A stretch of DNA of 64,000 nucleotides from Tardiphaga sp052076105 (GTDB lineage Bacteria > Pseudomonadota > Alphaproteobacteria > Rhizobiales > Xanthobacteraceae): NCBI RefSeq assembly GCF_052076105.1, contig NZ_CP197245.1, positions 1,736,001 through 1,800,000 on the forward strand, in the 5' to 3' direction. The notes beneath the pieces were generated by a model. It was not told the DNA's origin. It searched no databases and saw nothing but the letters and a program-made list of their open reading frames with translations. Below, piece by piece: positions 32,801 through 42,683 of this stretch. The stretch's first letter is position 1. Every line of letters begins with the position of its first letter. The translations under genes and the position numbers were made by a program.

Positions 32801-33532
32801 ATGAGCATGATGTTCGAAGAACTGGATTATCGCCCGACGCCGATGGGTGTCCTGACCCTGCGACGTAGGCGGAAGCCGGGGACCGATACCGATATCTTCG
32901 AGATCAAGCTCGGCGACGAATTTCTGATGTCGAGCGCATTCACGGCTGCCGAGATCGCGCTGGCGGATATCGGCCTGGCGTCGCTAACCGGTAGCGGGCT
33001 GGATGTTGTCGTTGGCGGTCTCGGTCTGGGCTACACGGCGCAGGCGGTTCTCGCACATGAGAGGGTGGGGTCGCTGGTCGTCATTGATGCACTGCCCGAA
33101 GTGATCGAATGGCACCAGGCCGGCCTGATCCCGATCGGCCGCGAATTGTCGGCGGACGGGCGCTGCCGTCTGGTCCATGGCGATTTCTTCAAGATGGCGA
33201 CCTCGGCGGGTGGTCACCTCGATCCCGATGCATCCGGTCGTCGCTTCGATGCGATACTGGTCGATATCGACCACGCGCCGGACAATCTTCTGCATCCAAG
33301 CCATGCCGTGCTCTATACGGCGGCCGGACTGCAGCGTCTATCGGAGCATCTCAAGCCGGGCGGCGTGTTTGCGCTGTGGTCGAACGACCCGCCGGACGCT
33401 GCCTTCGCAGCAGTGATGGAAAGTGTGTTCGGTGCGGTGAGCGCGCATGTCGTGGCCTTCGACAATCTGAACGCCGACGAGGAAGTCTCCAATACCGTCT
33501 ATGTCGGAACGAAGATCGAAGAGGCCGCGTAA
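32801..33532 (+). CDS. Spermidine synthase-like (SpeE-fold) protein
   Basis: A 243-residue Rossmann-fold protein. LDVVVGGLGLGYTAQAVL is the nucleotide-binding glycine loop of the SpeE fold, VVIDALPEVIEWH follows, and FDAILVDIDHAPDNLLHP is the acidic active-site segment. The family includes aminopropyltransferases and orphan SpeE-like methyltransferases; with no speD nearby a true spermidine synthase role is uncertain. Several ATGs compete; ATG 32801 (MSMMFEELDYRP) is chosen, with 32807 or 32810 possible. Confidence 0.75.
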   Translation: MSMMFEELDYRPTPMGVLTLRRRRKPGTDTDIFEIKLGDEFLMSSAFTAAEIALADIGLASLTGSGLDVVVGGLGLGYTAQAVLAHERVGSLVVIDALPEVIEWHQAGLIPIGRELSADGRCRLVHGDFFKMATSAGGHLDPDASGRRFDAILVDIDHAPDNLLHPSHAVLYTAAGLQRLSEHLKPGGVFALWSNDPPDAAFAAVMESVFGAVSAHVVAFDNLNADEEVSNTVYVGTKIEEAA

Positions 33533-33544
33533 AGCTCCGTTGCG

Positions 33545-36500
33545 CTATTCGGCGGCCTGTTTCGCCAGCATCTGCTTATCCGACCGGTTAGCGTCGCCGC
33601 GCTTTGATCGTCCCCAGCCCGACATGATGTTCGAGAGCTTGTCGAGATAGACATAGACCACTGGCGTGGTGAACAGCGTCAGAGCCTGGCTGACGATGAG
33701 GCCGCCGACCATCGCATAGCCGAGCGGTTGGCGGATTTCTGAACCGGTGCCAGTGCCAAGCATCAACGGCACGCCACCGAGCAGCGCCGCCATGGTCGTC
33801 ATCATGATCGGGCGGAAACGCAGGATAGCGGCCTTGCGGATGGCTTCCTCCGGCTCGAGATGTTCGTCGCGCTCGGCAGCAATTGCGAAGTCCACCAGCA
33901 TGATGCCGTTCTTCTTGACGATGCCGATCAGCAGCACGATGCCGATCAGCGCGATCAGACTGAAATCGAAACCGAACGCCATCAGGATCGCCAGCGCGCC
34001 GACGCCGGCAGAGGGCAGGGTGGACAGGATCGTCAGAGGGTGGATGTAGCTCTCATAGAGAATGCCGAGGATCAGATAGACCACCACCAGTGCCGCGAGG
34101 ATCAGCAGCGGTACCGTTGCCAGCGATTGCTGGAACGCCTGCGCCGTACCCTGGAAGGTGCCACGCAGAGTCGATGGCGCGCCCATTTCCTGCATTGCGC
34201 TTTGAACGGCATCCGTGGCCTGACCAAGAGCGACACCCTGCGCCAGGTTGAAGCTGATGGTGATCGCCGGGAATTGGCCTTGATGGCTGATCGACAGCGG
34301 CCGCACTGGCACCGTGGTCCATTTGGCAAAGGCCGACAAAGGCACCATGTCGCCGGTCGTCGGTGACTTGATGTAGATCTTGTCGAGCGAATCCAGTTTT
34401 CCTTGCAGCTCAGGCAGGATTTCTAGAATGACGTGGTAGCTGTTGAGTTGGGTGAAATACTGCGCGACCTGACGCTGGCCGAACGAGTCATACAGAGTAT
34501 CGTCGATCAGTTGCGGCTGAATGCCGAAGCGCGAGGCGTTGTCGCGATCGATGGTTAGCGTCAGCGTCGTGCCCTTGGTCTGCTGGTCGGTGGCGACGTC
34601 GCGCAGACCCGGCAGCGTCTGCATCTTGGCCAGAATCTTCGGGGCCCATTCGTTCAGCTCGGACAGATTAGCGTCCTGCAGCGTGTATTCGAACTGGGTG
34701 CGGGTGGCGCGGCCGCCGAGACGGATATCCTGCGCGGCCTGCATGAACAGTCGTGCGCCCTGAACCTTTTCCAGTTTTGGACGCAAGCGCGTAATGATCT
34801 GTTGCGCGCTGGCCGAGCGTTCGTCACGCGGTTTCAGTGTGATGAACATGCGCCCGGTATTAAGCGCGCCGCCGCTGCCGCCGATCGACATGGCCACGCT
34901 GGCGACGTCGGGATCGGCCTGCACGATCTTGCCGAGTTCTTCCTGATGGATCTTCATGTCGGCGAAGGAAATATCCTGCGATGCCTCGGAGGAGGCCGTG
35001 ATCAGGCCGGTGTCCTGCTGCGGGAAGAAGCCTTTCGGGATGATCATGAACAGATAGACCGACAGGACGAGCGTAGCGAAGAACACCATCAGCGTGGTCA
35101 GCCGCCAGCGCAGCACCAGGTCGAGGCCGCGCTCATAGGCGCGCAGCAGAGCATCGAAGGCATTCTCGCTGAGCTGATAGAGCCGGCCATGTTTGGCGTG
35201 CTTCTCTTCGCGCAGGAAGCGCGAGGCCATCATCGGGGTCAGGGTCAGCGACACGACCAGCGAGACGAAGATCGTCATGGTCAGCGTGACGGCGAATTCG
35301 CGGAACAGGCGGCCGATGATGCCACCCATCAGCAGCAGCGGGATGAGCACCGCGACCAGCGAGACTGATATCGAGACGATGGTGAAGCCGATCTCACCGG
35401 CGCCTTTCAGCGCAGCGGCCATCGGTGTCTCGCCTTCCTCGATATAGCGTGTGATGTTTTCCAGCATCACGATGGCGTCGTCGACCACAAAGCCGACCGA
35501 GATGGTCAGCGCCATCAGCGACAGGTTGTCGAGTGTATAACCGAACACCCACATCAGCGCGCAGGCGCCGAGCAGCGCCAGCGGCACGGTGACGCTGGGA
35601 ATCACCGTCGCCCAGACACTGCGCAGGAAGATGAAGATTACCATCACGACAAGCCCGATGGTCAGCAGCAGCGTGAACTGCACATCCTGCACGGCGGCGC
35701 GGATGGTCTGCGTCCGATCGCTGAGGACCTCGATCTTCACGGTCGGCGGGATCGCGGCGACCAGACGCGGCAGCTCGGCCTTGATCTTGTCGACGGTGTC
35801 GATGACGTTGGCGCCGGGTTGCTTGAAAATCACCAGAAACACGCCGGGCTTGCCATTGGCCCAGGCCGCCTGCTTGGCGTCTTCAGGACCGGTCACCGCC
35901 TGGCCGATATCCCTGACCCGCAGCGGGCCGCCATTGCGAAAGGCGATGATGACATCGTTCCAGTCTTTCGATTCCGGCAACTGGTCGTTGGCGTAGATCG
36001 TGTAGCTGCGGGTCGCGCCGTCGATATTGCCTTTCGGGCTGTCGACAGTGGTGATCGCGATCTGGCTGCGGATGTCTTCGAGCTGCAGCCCCTTGGCCAC
36101 CAGCTTGGCGGGATCGATCTGGATGCGGATCGCCGGTTTTTGCTGGCCGCCGATCGTAACCTGGGCGACACCGGAGATCTGGCTGATCTGCTGCGCCAGT
36201 TGCGCATCGACACTGTCGCTGACCGTTGTAATGGGCAGCGTGTCCGATGTCGCCGACAGCAGCATGATCGGCGAGTCCGCCGGGTTGACCTTGCGATAGG
36301 TGGGTGGGCTCGGAAGTGTCTTCGGCAGTTGTCCGCCGGCGGCATTGATCGCGGCTTGCACGTCGTTGGCGGCGCCGTCGATCGAACGGTTGAGATCGAA
36401 CTGGATCGTGACCGCGGTTGTGCCGAGCGAACTCGTCGACGTCATCTGCGCGACGCCGGGGATCTGCGCGAGCTGTCGTTCCAGCGGTTGTGCCACCGAG

Positions 36501-36688
36501 GAAGCCATGGTCTCAGGACTGGCGCCGGGCAGGGTGGCGGCCACCTGGATGGTCGGGAAGTCGACCTGCGGCAAAGGCGCGACGGGAAGCAGGGGGTAGG
36601 AGACCAGGCCGACGAACAGGATGCCGGCCATCAGCAATGAGGTCGCAATGGGAAAGCGAATGAACGGTGCTGAAATTCCTCCGTTCAT
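33545..36688 (-). CDS. RND efflux pump permease (MdtB/MdtC type)
   Basis: A 1047-residue inner-membrane transporter. Twelve TM segments and two large periplasmic loops fit the HAE1 family. FPTIQVAATLPGASPETM is the conserved first-loop motif, and the proton-relay Asp pair is in SVGFVVDDAIVMLENI. The IGIVKKNGIMLVDFAI segment in TM11 is typical of MdtBC. It is the only permease in the operon, whereas MdtBC systems use two, so it probably forms a homotrimer. It starts 2 bases after the adaptor stop. An outer-membrane channel gene is not next to it. Confidence 0.94.
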   Translation of the reverse strand: MNGGISAPFIRFPIATSLLMAGILFVGLVSYPLLPVAPLPQVDFPTIQVAATLPGASPETMASSVAQPLERQLAQIPGVAQMTSTSSLGTTAVTIQFDLNRSIDGAANDVQAAINAAGGQLPKTLPSPPTYRKVNPADSPIMLLSATSDTLPITTVSDSVDAQLAQQISQISGVAQVTIGGQQKPAIRIQIDPAKLVAKGLQLEDIRSQIAITTVDSPKGNIDGATRSYTIYANDQLPESKDWNDVIIAFRNGGPLRVRDIGQAVTGPEDAKQAAWANGKPGVFLVIFKQPGANVIDTVDKIKAELPRLVAAIPPTVKIEVLSDRTQTIRAAVQDVQFTLLLTIGLVVMVIFIFLRSVWATVIPSVTVPLALLGACALMWVFGYTLDNLSLMALTISVGFVVDDAIVMLENITRYIEEGETPMAAALKGAGEIGFTIVSISVSLVAVLIPLLLMGGIIGRLFREFAVTLTMTIFVSLVVSLTLTPMMASRFLREEKHAKHGRLYQLSENAFDALLRAYERGLDLVLRWRLTTLMVFFATLVLSVYLFMIIPKGFFPQQDTGLITASSEASQDISFADMKIHQEELGKIVQADPDVASVAMSIGGSGGALNTGRMFITLKPRDERSASAQQIITRLRPKLEKVQGARLFMQAAQDIRLGGRATRTQFEYTLQDANLSELNEWAPKILAKMQTLPGLRDVATDQQTKGTTLTLTIDRDNASRFGIQPQLIDDTLYDSFGQRQVAQYFTQLNSYHVILEILPELQGKLDSLDKIYIKSPTTGDMVPLSAFAKWTTVPVRPLSISHQGQFPAITISFNLAQGVALGQATDAVQSAMQEMGAPSTLRGTFQGTAQAFQQSLATVPLLILAALVVVYLILGILYESYIHPLTILSTLPSAGVGALAILMAFGFDFSLIALIGIVLLIGIVKKNGIMLVDFAIAAERDEHLEPEEAIRKAAILRFRPIMMTTMAALLGGVPLMLGTGTGSEIRQPLGYAMVGGLIVSQALTLFTTPVVYVYLDKLSNIMSGWGRSKRGDANRSDKQMLAKQAAE

Positions 36689-36690
36689 GG

Positions 36691-37857
36691 CTATTCGCCT
36701 TTCGCCGGAGTGGCTGCGGATGTTGCGACCGATGTCGCCACCAGCGCGCCCGGCTGCACTTTATATTGCCCGGCGACGATCACACGCTCGCCGGCGCTCA
36801 GCCCGTTCTCGACCACGGTGCGGCCGTCCATGGACGGGCCAACCTTGATCTTCTTCAGCTCGGCCTTGTTGTCGGCGCCGACCGCAAAGGCATAGAGCCC
36901 GTCGGCGCCATGCTGAACGGCATCGTCGGGAATGACGGTCGAATCTTTCAGCGTGGTCACCAGTAGCCGCGTCGAGACCGACAGGCCGGGCCACAGCACG
37001 TGGTCCTTGTTGTCGAATACCGCCTTCAGCCGGATGGTGCCGCTGGTCGTATCCACCTGATTATTGATGACCGCGAGCGTGCCTTCCGACAGCACGCGCT
37101 TTCCGTCAGTCGTCAATGCGATCACCTTGAGCGGATGTTCCATGAGTGACTGGTTGATGTCGACCAGGTTCTGTTCAGGCGCAGTGAAGATCACCGCAAT
37201 CGGTTCGATCTGCGCGATCGTGACGATACCGGTCTGGGTCGCGGCATTGACGATGTTGCCCTGGTCGACCTGACGAAAGCCGACGCGGCCGGAGATCGGC
37301 GCCTTGATAGTGGTGTAAGCGAGCTGGGTCTGCGCATTCGAGATCGCGGCATCATCGGCAGCGATCTGCGCATTCAGCTGCTGCACGGTAGAGCGTTGTG
37401 TGTCTGTTTGTTGCCGTGTCGCGAATTCGCCGAGTTTGGTGAAGCGCTGCAAATCCAGATTGGCATTGGCGAGATTGGCTTCGTCCTGCGCCTTCTTGGC
37501 CTTGGCCTGATCGAGTGCCGCCTGGAACGGCCGCGGATCGATCTGCGCGAGCAGGTCACCTTCCTTGACGATCTGTCCTTCGGTGAAAGCGATCGTGTCG
37601 ATCTGACCATCGACACGGGTCCGCACGACAACGGTATTGAAGCCCTGCACAGTGCCCAAACCGCCGAGATAAACGGGGAAATCAGCTTTTTCGACAGATG
37701 CAATCTTCACCGGGACAGGGGCAGGGCCCCGCGGTTTGTCGGCATTCGCCTGCTGTGCTCCGGTAGTCTCGTAATGGCGCCATGCGATAGTTCCGCCGGC
37801 CGCAAGCAGCGCCAGAACGATCACCCCAGTCCATCGAAAGCGCGTAAGCGTTGTCAT
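36691..37857 (-). CDS. RND efflux periplasmic adaptor (MdtA/AcrA type)
   Basis: A 388-residue membrane-fusion protein. One N-terminal TM anchor (VIVLALLAAGGTIAW), then the barrel-sandwich entry GLGTVQGFNTVVVRTRVDGQ, a coiled-coil hairpin near 105-160, and ISGRVGFRQVDQGNIV on the return. The C-terminal half has beta-barrel and membrane-proximal domains. It links the permease to an outer-membrane channel. ATG 37857 (MTTLTRFRW) places the anchor at the N terminus. Confidence 0.92.
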   Translation of the reverse strand: MTTLTRFRWTGVIVLALLAAGGTIAWRHYETTGAQQANADKPRGPAPVPVKIASVEKADFPVYLGGLGTVQGFNTVVVRTRVDGQIDTIAFTEGQIVKEGDLLAQIDPRPFQAALDQAKAKKAQDEANLANANLDLQRFTKLGEFATRQQTDTQRSTVQQLNAQIAADDAAISNAQTQLAYTTIKAPISGRVGFRQVDQGNIVNAATQTGIVTIAQIEPIAVIFTAPEQNLVDINQSLMEHPLKVIALTTDGKRVLSEGTLAVINNQVDTTSGTIRLKAVFDNKDHVLWPGLSVSTRLLVTTLKDSTVIPDDAVQHGADGLYAFAVGADNKAELKKIKVGPSMDGRTVVENGLSAGERVIVAGQYKVQPGALVATSVATSAATPAKGE

Positions 37858-38195
37858 GGTGATCTCATCAATCTCTTGGCAGCCACTGACGCGGACATGC
37901 GCGTCCAATGCACGCCCGCTTGGGCGGCTCCTGATCAGCTAGGTCTCGACTCAAATGCTGTAAACACACGACCGCTTGAACGTGTGCTTCATTGCCAAAT
38001 CTTCATGTTCGCCGTTAGTGACGCCTGATTTCTCGCATCGTTCCGCGGGGACACTGCGCTCTATTTTATGCGGCGTCTTGGACAATCCATCGGTGCAGTG
38101 AGAAGCACCTGGTGTTGTAACTGCGCGTCGTATCCGCCATAGGCTCGTCGAAGCCGACATCGCGGCTTGCAAATGTAATCGATCCGGAGCGGGAT
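37858..38195. promoter_or_regulatory. Divergent intergenic region upstream of the efflux operon
   Basis: These 338 bases lie between the efflux adaptor (minus) and a small plus-strand gene. A dyad CACACG-N10-CGTGTG is seen at 37965-37986, about 110 bases upstream of the adaptor start. It could be a repressor operator, but no regulator gene is adjacent. No RNA or further gene was recognised. Confidence 0.4.
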
Positions 38196-38435
38196 ATGGA
38201 TGAGTTGAATGGGCGGATGATCGCCTGTCAGATTTTGATTACCGGATTGATCGCGCGGGTTGCGAATGACTCGCCGGATCCGCTGCGCTTCCTGACCGAC
38301 TATCGGGACGAGATCAAAGCCGTCGTGCGTGGCATCAACATCGCCGGGATGGAGAACACGGATCGGGTGAGGCAGTCAGCGCTTCAGACCGTCGACGAGA
38401 TGTTCTCGCTGATGAAGCCGCCGAGCTCGGATTGA
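38196..38435 (+). CDS. Small hypothetical protein
   Basis: A 79-residue soluble protein (MDELNGRMIACQILITGLIA...). It has no signal peptide and looks mostly helical. GGAGCGGGAT directly upstream is a good ribosome-binding site, which supports a real gene. I do not recognise a domain. It stands alone between divergent efflux genes and the iron-uptake operon. Confidence 0.65.
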   Translation: MDELNGRMIACQILITGLIARVANDSPDPLRFLTDYRDEIKAVVRGINIAGMENTDRVRQSALQTVDEMFSLMKPPSSD

Positions 38436-38501
38436 AAGAGTTACGACAGGCCGCTTTCCCGCGGGTCTGTGGCGCTGCCTCCACAGCCGAGGACCGCAAG
38501 A

Positions 38502-38539
38502 TTAGAATGGTTTTAACATCAGTTTAGAATCGTTTTTAT
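38502..38539 (+). promoter_or_regulatory. Tandem iron-control-element-like (Irr-type) sites
   Basis: TTAGAATGGTTTTAA at 38502-38516 and TTTAGAATCGTTTTTAT at 38523-38539 are two imperfect dyads of the TTAGAA-N3-TTCTAA kind, spaced about two helical turns apart. They lie 130-167 bases upstream of the TonB-dependent receptor start. This resembles the ICE motif bound by Irr in Bradyrhizobium; the match is by memory, not by search. Confidence 0.45.
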
Positions 38540-38668
38540 CTGGATGTATTCAAGCGTGTGATTGTCTTCATTTCGCCCGAATGTGTTGACCCTCCGGCTC
38601 GTGCCAAGCTACCGCTGCGTCGAATTGGCGCAGAATTAGCTGCGTAAGGGACGGCAGGGGCAGATTTT

Positions 38669-41047
38669 ATGGGTTTTGCGAAGATTCCAGTATCGTTGCG
38701 TTCAAGCGTCACGACAGCCCTTAACGACCGACCCGATAGCAATCATTCCGCCCGCAAGACCTCTGCCGTCGCCGGGATGATCGCTGTCGCCTCGTTCGGC
38801 GGTGCGGAAGCCCAGCAATCGGTACTCCCGCCGGTAACGGTCGATGCACCAGTCGCGCGGCCGCGTCCTGCGGTGCGGCCCACACCCGATCAGATACGCG
38901 CGCGAACTGCACTACGGCGCGCGGCGCGTCGGACCCAGCCAGTGCAAGTGGCGCCGGTGCCCTACCCGGATGCGGGTGGTCTTGCGGCAGACGCCAATCC
39001 CTATGCCGACGCTGCAGCGCCCTATAAAGGCGACCGGCTCGCTGGAACCAAGTTCTCCGAAAAGCTGATCGACACGCCGCGCACGGTCACGGTGCTGACC
39101 AAGGAAATCCTCGAAGACAAGAATGCGACGAGCCTGAAGGAAGTCGCGCGCACCACGGCTGGTGTCACGCTCGGTACTGGCGAGGGCGGCAACGCTTTCG
39201 GTGATCGCTTCTTTATCCGCGGCTTCGATGCACGAAACGACATCTTTATCGACGGTGTGCGCGATCCCGCCATCAGCATTCGCGAGAATTTCTTCACCGA
39301 GCAGGTCGAGATTCTGCGTGGCCCGGCGTCGTCCTTTGCTGGTCGCGGCACGGCAGGTGGCGCCATCAATATCGTGACCAAACAGGCCGGTGACCGCAAT
39401 TTCCAGAAGGTCGAAACGACCTATGGCACCGATCAGACCAAGCGCATTACCTTTGACGTCAATCAGGTCGTCAGCCCGACCCTGAGCCTGCGTAGCGGCG
39501 GACTTTATCAGGATGCCGAAGTGGCCGGCCGGAACTACGTGACCGACGATCGCTGGGGAGCATTCGGTGCTCTGAAATGGACGCCGACGGACGCCTTCAA
39601 GGTCACAGCAAACTACGTTCACACAGACCTTAGCGGCCTGCCGGATTTCGGCGTGCCCTATAACCGCACGGCTCGTGCGCCTGTTACCGACATTAACGTG
39701 CCGCGGGAAACCTATTACGGCTTCGTCAACCGAGACTTTCAGAAGGCCCGACAGGATTTCGGTACAGTGATCGGCGAATTGAAGATCACGCCCGATATCA
39801 CGCTCACCAACAAGACCCGACTGGAGCGCTCGATCCTCGACTACGTTGGAACACTGCCCAGCAATGCCACGGCAACCACAGCGACGCTCTCCGCGCAGAG
39901 CCGCTACCAGGTTACGGATGTGGTGGCCAACGTCACAGATGCGACTTTCAAGTTTGACACCTACGGAATCAAGAACACGCTGGTGACGGGCGTCGAGATT
40001 TCGCAGGAAAGCGTCATGCGCGATAACTATACGGGTCTGACGTCGGAGCTGAACGGCATTTTGACCGGCACGCAACTCATCGTGCCGATCGCCAATCCGC
40101 CCAACCTGTTCCCGTTCAACAATGCGCCCCAGCGCGCCAACAATCCGACCAATATCAATGTCGACACCAAGGCGGCTTACGCCATTCATACGGCGAACTT
40201 CCAGGACGTGGTGATCCTCAACGGAGGCATCCGCTACGACGACTATGAGATCAACGGCTCTAACCGAACTTCAAGTACGGGCGTGAAGACCGGCATGGTC
40301 AACTATAACCTTGGCGCTGTCCTGAAGCCGGTCCCGTATGGCAGCCTGTACGGCGCCTTCGCCACATCGTCCAATCCGGTCGGTGCGGAACTCGATGCGA
40401 CTGGCACGGCGTATGGCGGACTTGTGGTCAACAATACAACTTTCCAGGCCTTGGCTCCCGAAGAAAACCGGTCGTCGGAGGTGGGCACCAAGTGGGAGCT
40501 GTTCGATCGCCACCTGTTGGTCACCGCGGCGCTGTTCGAGACCGTCAAGAGCAATGCTCGCGAGACAAGCGGAAATGACATCATCGCCGGTGCGCAATAT
40601 CGCGTGCGAGGCGTCGATCTTGGCATGGGCGGCAAGATCACCCCGCGCTGGAGCATGTTCGCCGGTGCCGTGTTCATGGAATCCAGAGTGCTGAAGTCAA
40701 TCGATCCGACGCAGGTCGGCGCGCAACTCGCCAACATCGCGCACGAATCCTTCAACTTGCTGACCAAGTATCAGATCACCGAGCCATGGGAGATTGGCGG
40801 GCAAGCAACCTATGCTTCGCAGATCTACGGCGGCACCTTCGGTGCGGTTAACGGAAACGTGTTGCCGTCGCACTGGCGGTTTGACGCCTTCACAGAGTAC
40901 AGGTTCGACAAGCACCTGAAGGCGAAAGTATCGGTCAATAATATCTTCGATACGGTCTATTACGACGCGTTCTATCGCAGCAATACGCCGTTCACGTTCA
41001 TCGCGCCGGGGCGGTCCGTCTGGTTTACTCTGATGGGGTCACTGTGA
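38669..41047 (+). CDS. TonB-dependent siderophore receptor (Fiu/catecholate type)
   Basis: A 792-residue outer-membrane receptor. The signal peptide ends near GGAEAQQ, followed by a proline/arginine-rich linker, then the plug with RTVTVLTKEILEDKNATSLK and FFIRGFDARNDIFIDGVRD. The beta-barrel follows and ends in FTLMGSL. It has no extended FecA-type signalling domain. It is followed by piuC, exbB, exbD and tonB, the classical arrangement for an iron-siderophore uptake operon. Substrate class is inferred from its Fiu-like neighbours. Confidence 0.9.
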   Translation: MGFAKIPVSLRSSVTTALNDRPDSNHSARKTSAVAGMIAVASFGGAEAQQSVLPPVTVDAPVARPRPAVRPTPDQIRARTALRRAARRTQPVQVAPVPYPDAGGLAADANPYADAAAPYKGDRLAGTKFSEKLIDTPRTVTVLTKEILEDKNATSLKEVARTTAGVTLGTGEGGNAFGDRFFIRGFDARNDIFIDGVRDPAISIRENFFTEQVEILRGPASSFAGRGTAGGAINIVTKQAGDRNFQKVETTYGTDQTKRITFDVNQVVSPTLSLRSGGLYQDAEVAGRNYVTDDRWGAFGALKWTPTDAFKVTANYVHTDLSGLPDFGVPYNRTARAPVTDINVPRETYYGFVNRDFQKARQDFGTVIGELKITPDITLTNKTRLERSILDYVGTLPSNATATTATLSAQSRYQVTDVVANVTDATFKFDTYGIKNTLVTGVEISQESVMRDNYTGLTSELNGILTGTQLIVPIANPPNLFPFNNAPQRANNPTNINVDTKAAYAIHTANFQDVVILNGGIRYDDYEINGSNRTSSTGVKTGMVNYNLGAVLKPVPYGSLYGAFATSSNPVGAELDATGTAYGGLVVNNTTFQALAPEENRSSEVGTKWELFDRHLLVTAALFETVKSNARETSGNDIIAGAQYRVRGVDLGMGGKITPRWSMFAGAVFMESRVLKSIDPTQVGAQLANIAHESFNLLTKYQITEPWEIGGQATYASQIYGGTFGAVNGNVLPSHWRFDAFTEYRFDKHLKAKVSVNNIFDTVYYDAFYRSNTPFTFIAPGRSVWFTLMGSL

Positions 41048-41059
41048 TCGTCTGTTGTT

Positions 41060-41749
41060 ATGCTGATCTGCATCCCTGACGTTCTGAGCAAAAGTGATGT
41101 GGCGGAGTTCCGCCGCATCATGGACGCGGCCGGTTGGGAGGACGGTCGTTCGACGGCCGGCGCGCAATCGGCACTGGTCAAACGGAACGAGCAACTGCCG
41201 CCGGACAGCGATGTGGCCCGCGCGCTCGGCAATCGCATCATCTCGGCACTGACATCAAACCCGCGTTTCTTGTCTGCCGCGATCCCGCTGCAGATATTCC
41301 CGCCGCTGTTCAATCGTTACGTCGCATCGGACGGACATCACTTTGGCGTGCATGTCGACAATGCGGTGCGCGGCGATCATCTCACCGGCATGCGTATCCG
41401 CACCGACCTGTCGGTGACCTTGTTCCTCTCCGAGCCCGAGGAATATGAGGGCGGTGAGCTTGTCATTGAAGACAATTACGGCTCACACGAGGTGAAGCTG
41501 CCGGCCGGCCACCTCGTACTTTATCCTGCTTCCAGTTTGCACCTTGTAACGCCTCTAAGGGCAGGTATGCGCGTAGCGTCTTTTTTCTGGCTACAGAGCA
41601 TGATACGTGATGCTCATGCGCGCAGCATGATCTTCGATCTCGACAGCGCGATTCAGAGCCTAGTTGAACGTCTCGGAAGAGACGACCCAGAAACGGTCAA
41701 ATTGACGGGCATCTATCATAATCTCATCCGCTACTGGGCCGAGGTATAA
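41060..41749 (+). CDS. piuC: Fe(II)/2-oxoglutarate-dependent PKHD-type hydroxylase (PiuC/YbiX)
   Basis: A 229-residue dioxygenase. The iron-binding HxD is in HHFGVHVDNAV (His98, Asp100), the distal His is His161 in SSLHLVTP, and Arg171 follows for 2-oxoglutarate. PiuC/YbiX homologues are encoded beside Fiu-type receptors and are thought to modify siderophore-related substrates. It starts 12 bases after the receptor stop. Confidence 0.92.
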   Translation: MLICIPDVLSKSDVAEFRRIMDAAGWEDGRSTAGAQSALVKRNEQLPPDSDVARALGNRIISALTSNPRFLSAAIPLQIFPPLFNRYVASDGHHFGVHVDNAVRGDHLTGMRIRTDLSVTLFLSEPEEYEGGELVIEDNYGSHEVKLPAGHLVLYPASSLHLVTPLRAGMRVASFFWLQSMIRDAHARSMIFDLDSAIQSLVERLGRDDPETVKLTGIYHNLIRYWAEV

Positions 41750-41751
41750 GC

Positions 41752-42681
41752 TTGTTTAGAACTGTTCTTAAGTCGCTGGCTGTGCTGGCAGTGGTCGCGT
41801 TTGCTTCGCCAATCATTGCGCAGCAGGCTGCAAAGCCCGTGGCGCCAGCAGTTACTCAGGCGGCTCCCGTAGCGACGCCGGCCCCGGTAGCTGCTCAACC
41901 GAGCAGCCCAGCGGTGAGCCCGGCCGCTTCGACAGCTCTTGCCAGCCCGGTGGCAGAGGCCGCGCCCCGGCCGATGGTCGCGACCGGTGAGCACGATCTG
42001 TCGCCCTGGAAAATGTTCATGGGTGCCGACATCATCGTCAAGGCGGTGATGGTGGGTCTGGCTTTCGCATCGCTCGTCACCTGGACGGTCGGCATCTTCA
42101 AGATGATGGAGCTGAGCTGGGCCATGCGTCGCCTCAAGGCCGCGCTCCGCAAGATCGGTGAAGCGCGTTCGCTGTCCGAAGCGCAGATGGCGCTCGGCGA
42201 GCGTGGGACGATCCTGTCGCGCCTGTTGGCGGCGGCGATGCGGGAAGGGCGGATGTCCGCCGGCATTTCCAGCGATGAAGGCATCAAGGAGCGCGCCGCG
42301 TCGAGCTTCGCCGAAATCGTGCGCGCTGAGGGCCGCAAGGTGCGCACCGGCATGGGCATCCTCGCGACCATTGGCGCAACGTCGCCGTTCGTCGGACTGT
42401 TCGGCACCGTCTGGGGCATCATGAACAGTTTCATCGGCATCTCGAAATCGCAGACCACGAATCTCGCCGTCGTTGCGCCCGGTATCGCCGAAGCACTGCT
42501 GGCGACCGCCATCGGCCTCGTCGCGGCGATCCCGGCGGTCATCATCTACAATCACTTCTCGCGCGTGACGAAGGCCTATATGGAAATCGTCGGCCGTGCG
42601 CAGGGGGCCGCCGGCCGTCTGCTGTCACGCGATCTCGATCGCACGCATTCGAGTTCACACGCACGCGCAGCGGCTGAATAA
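41752..42681 (+). CDS. exbB: TonB-system energiser ExbB
   Basis: A 309-residue proton-channel protein of the TolQ/ExbB/MotA family. It has a signal-like N terminus (LAVLAVVAFASPIIAQQ), an Ala/Pro-rich periplasmic stretch to about 78, then three TM segments with ATIGATSPFVGLFGTVWGIM as the family motif. The start is TTG 41752, two bases after the piuC stop, with GAGG in the end of piuC; no in-frame ATG gives a full N terminus. The long N-terminal extension is typical of alphaproteobacterial ExbB. Confidence 0.93.
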   Translation: MFRTVLKSLAVLAVVAFASPIIAQQAAKPVAPAVTQAAPVATPAPVAAQPSSPAVSPAASTALASPVAEAAPRPMVATGEHDLSPWKMFMGADIIVKAVMVGLAFASLVTWTVGIFKMMELSWAMRRLKAALRKIGEARSLSEAQMALGERGTILSRLLAAAMREGRMSAGISSDEGIKERAASSFAEIVRAEGRKVRTGMGILATIGATSPFVGLFGTVWGIMNSFIGISKSQTTNLAVVAPGIAEALLATAIGLVAAIPAVIIYNHFSRVTKAYMEIVGRAQGAAGRLLSRDLDRTHSSSHARAAAE

Positions 42682-42683
42682 CC

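Noticed and set aside
33545..37857. Treating the efflux operon as a full MdtABC system
   Set aside because: Only one permease gene is present, so the two-permease MdtBC arrangement does not apply.
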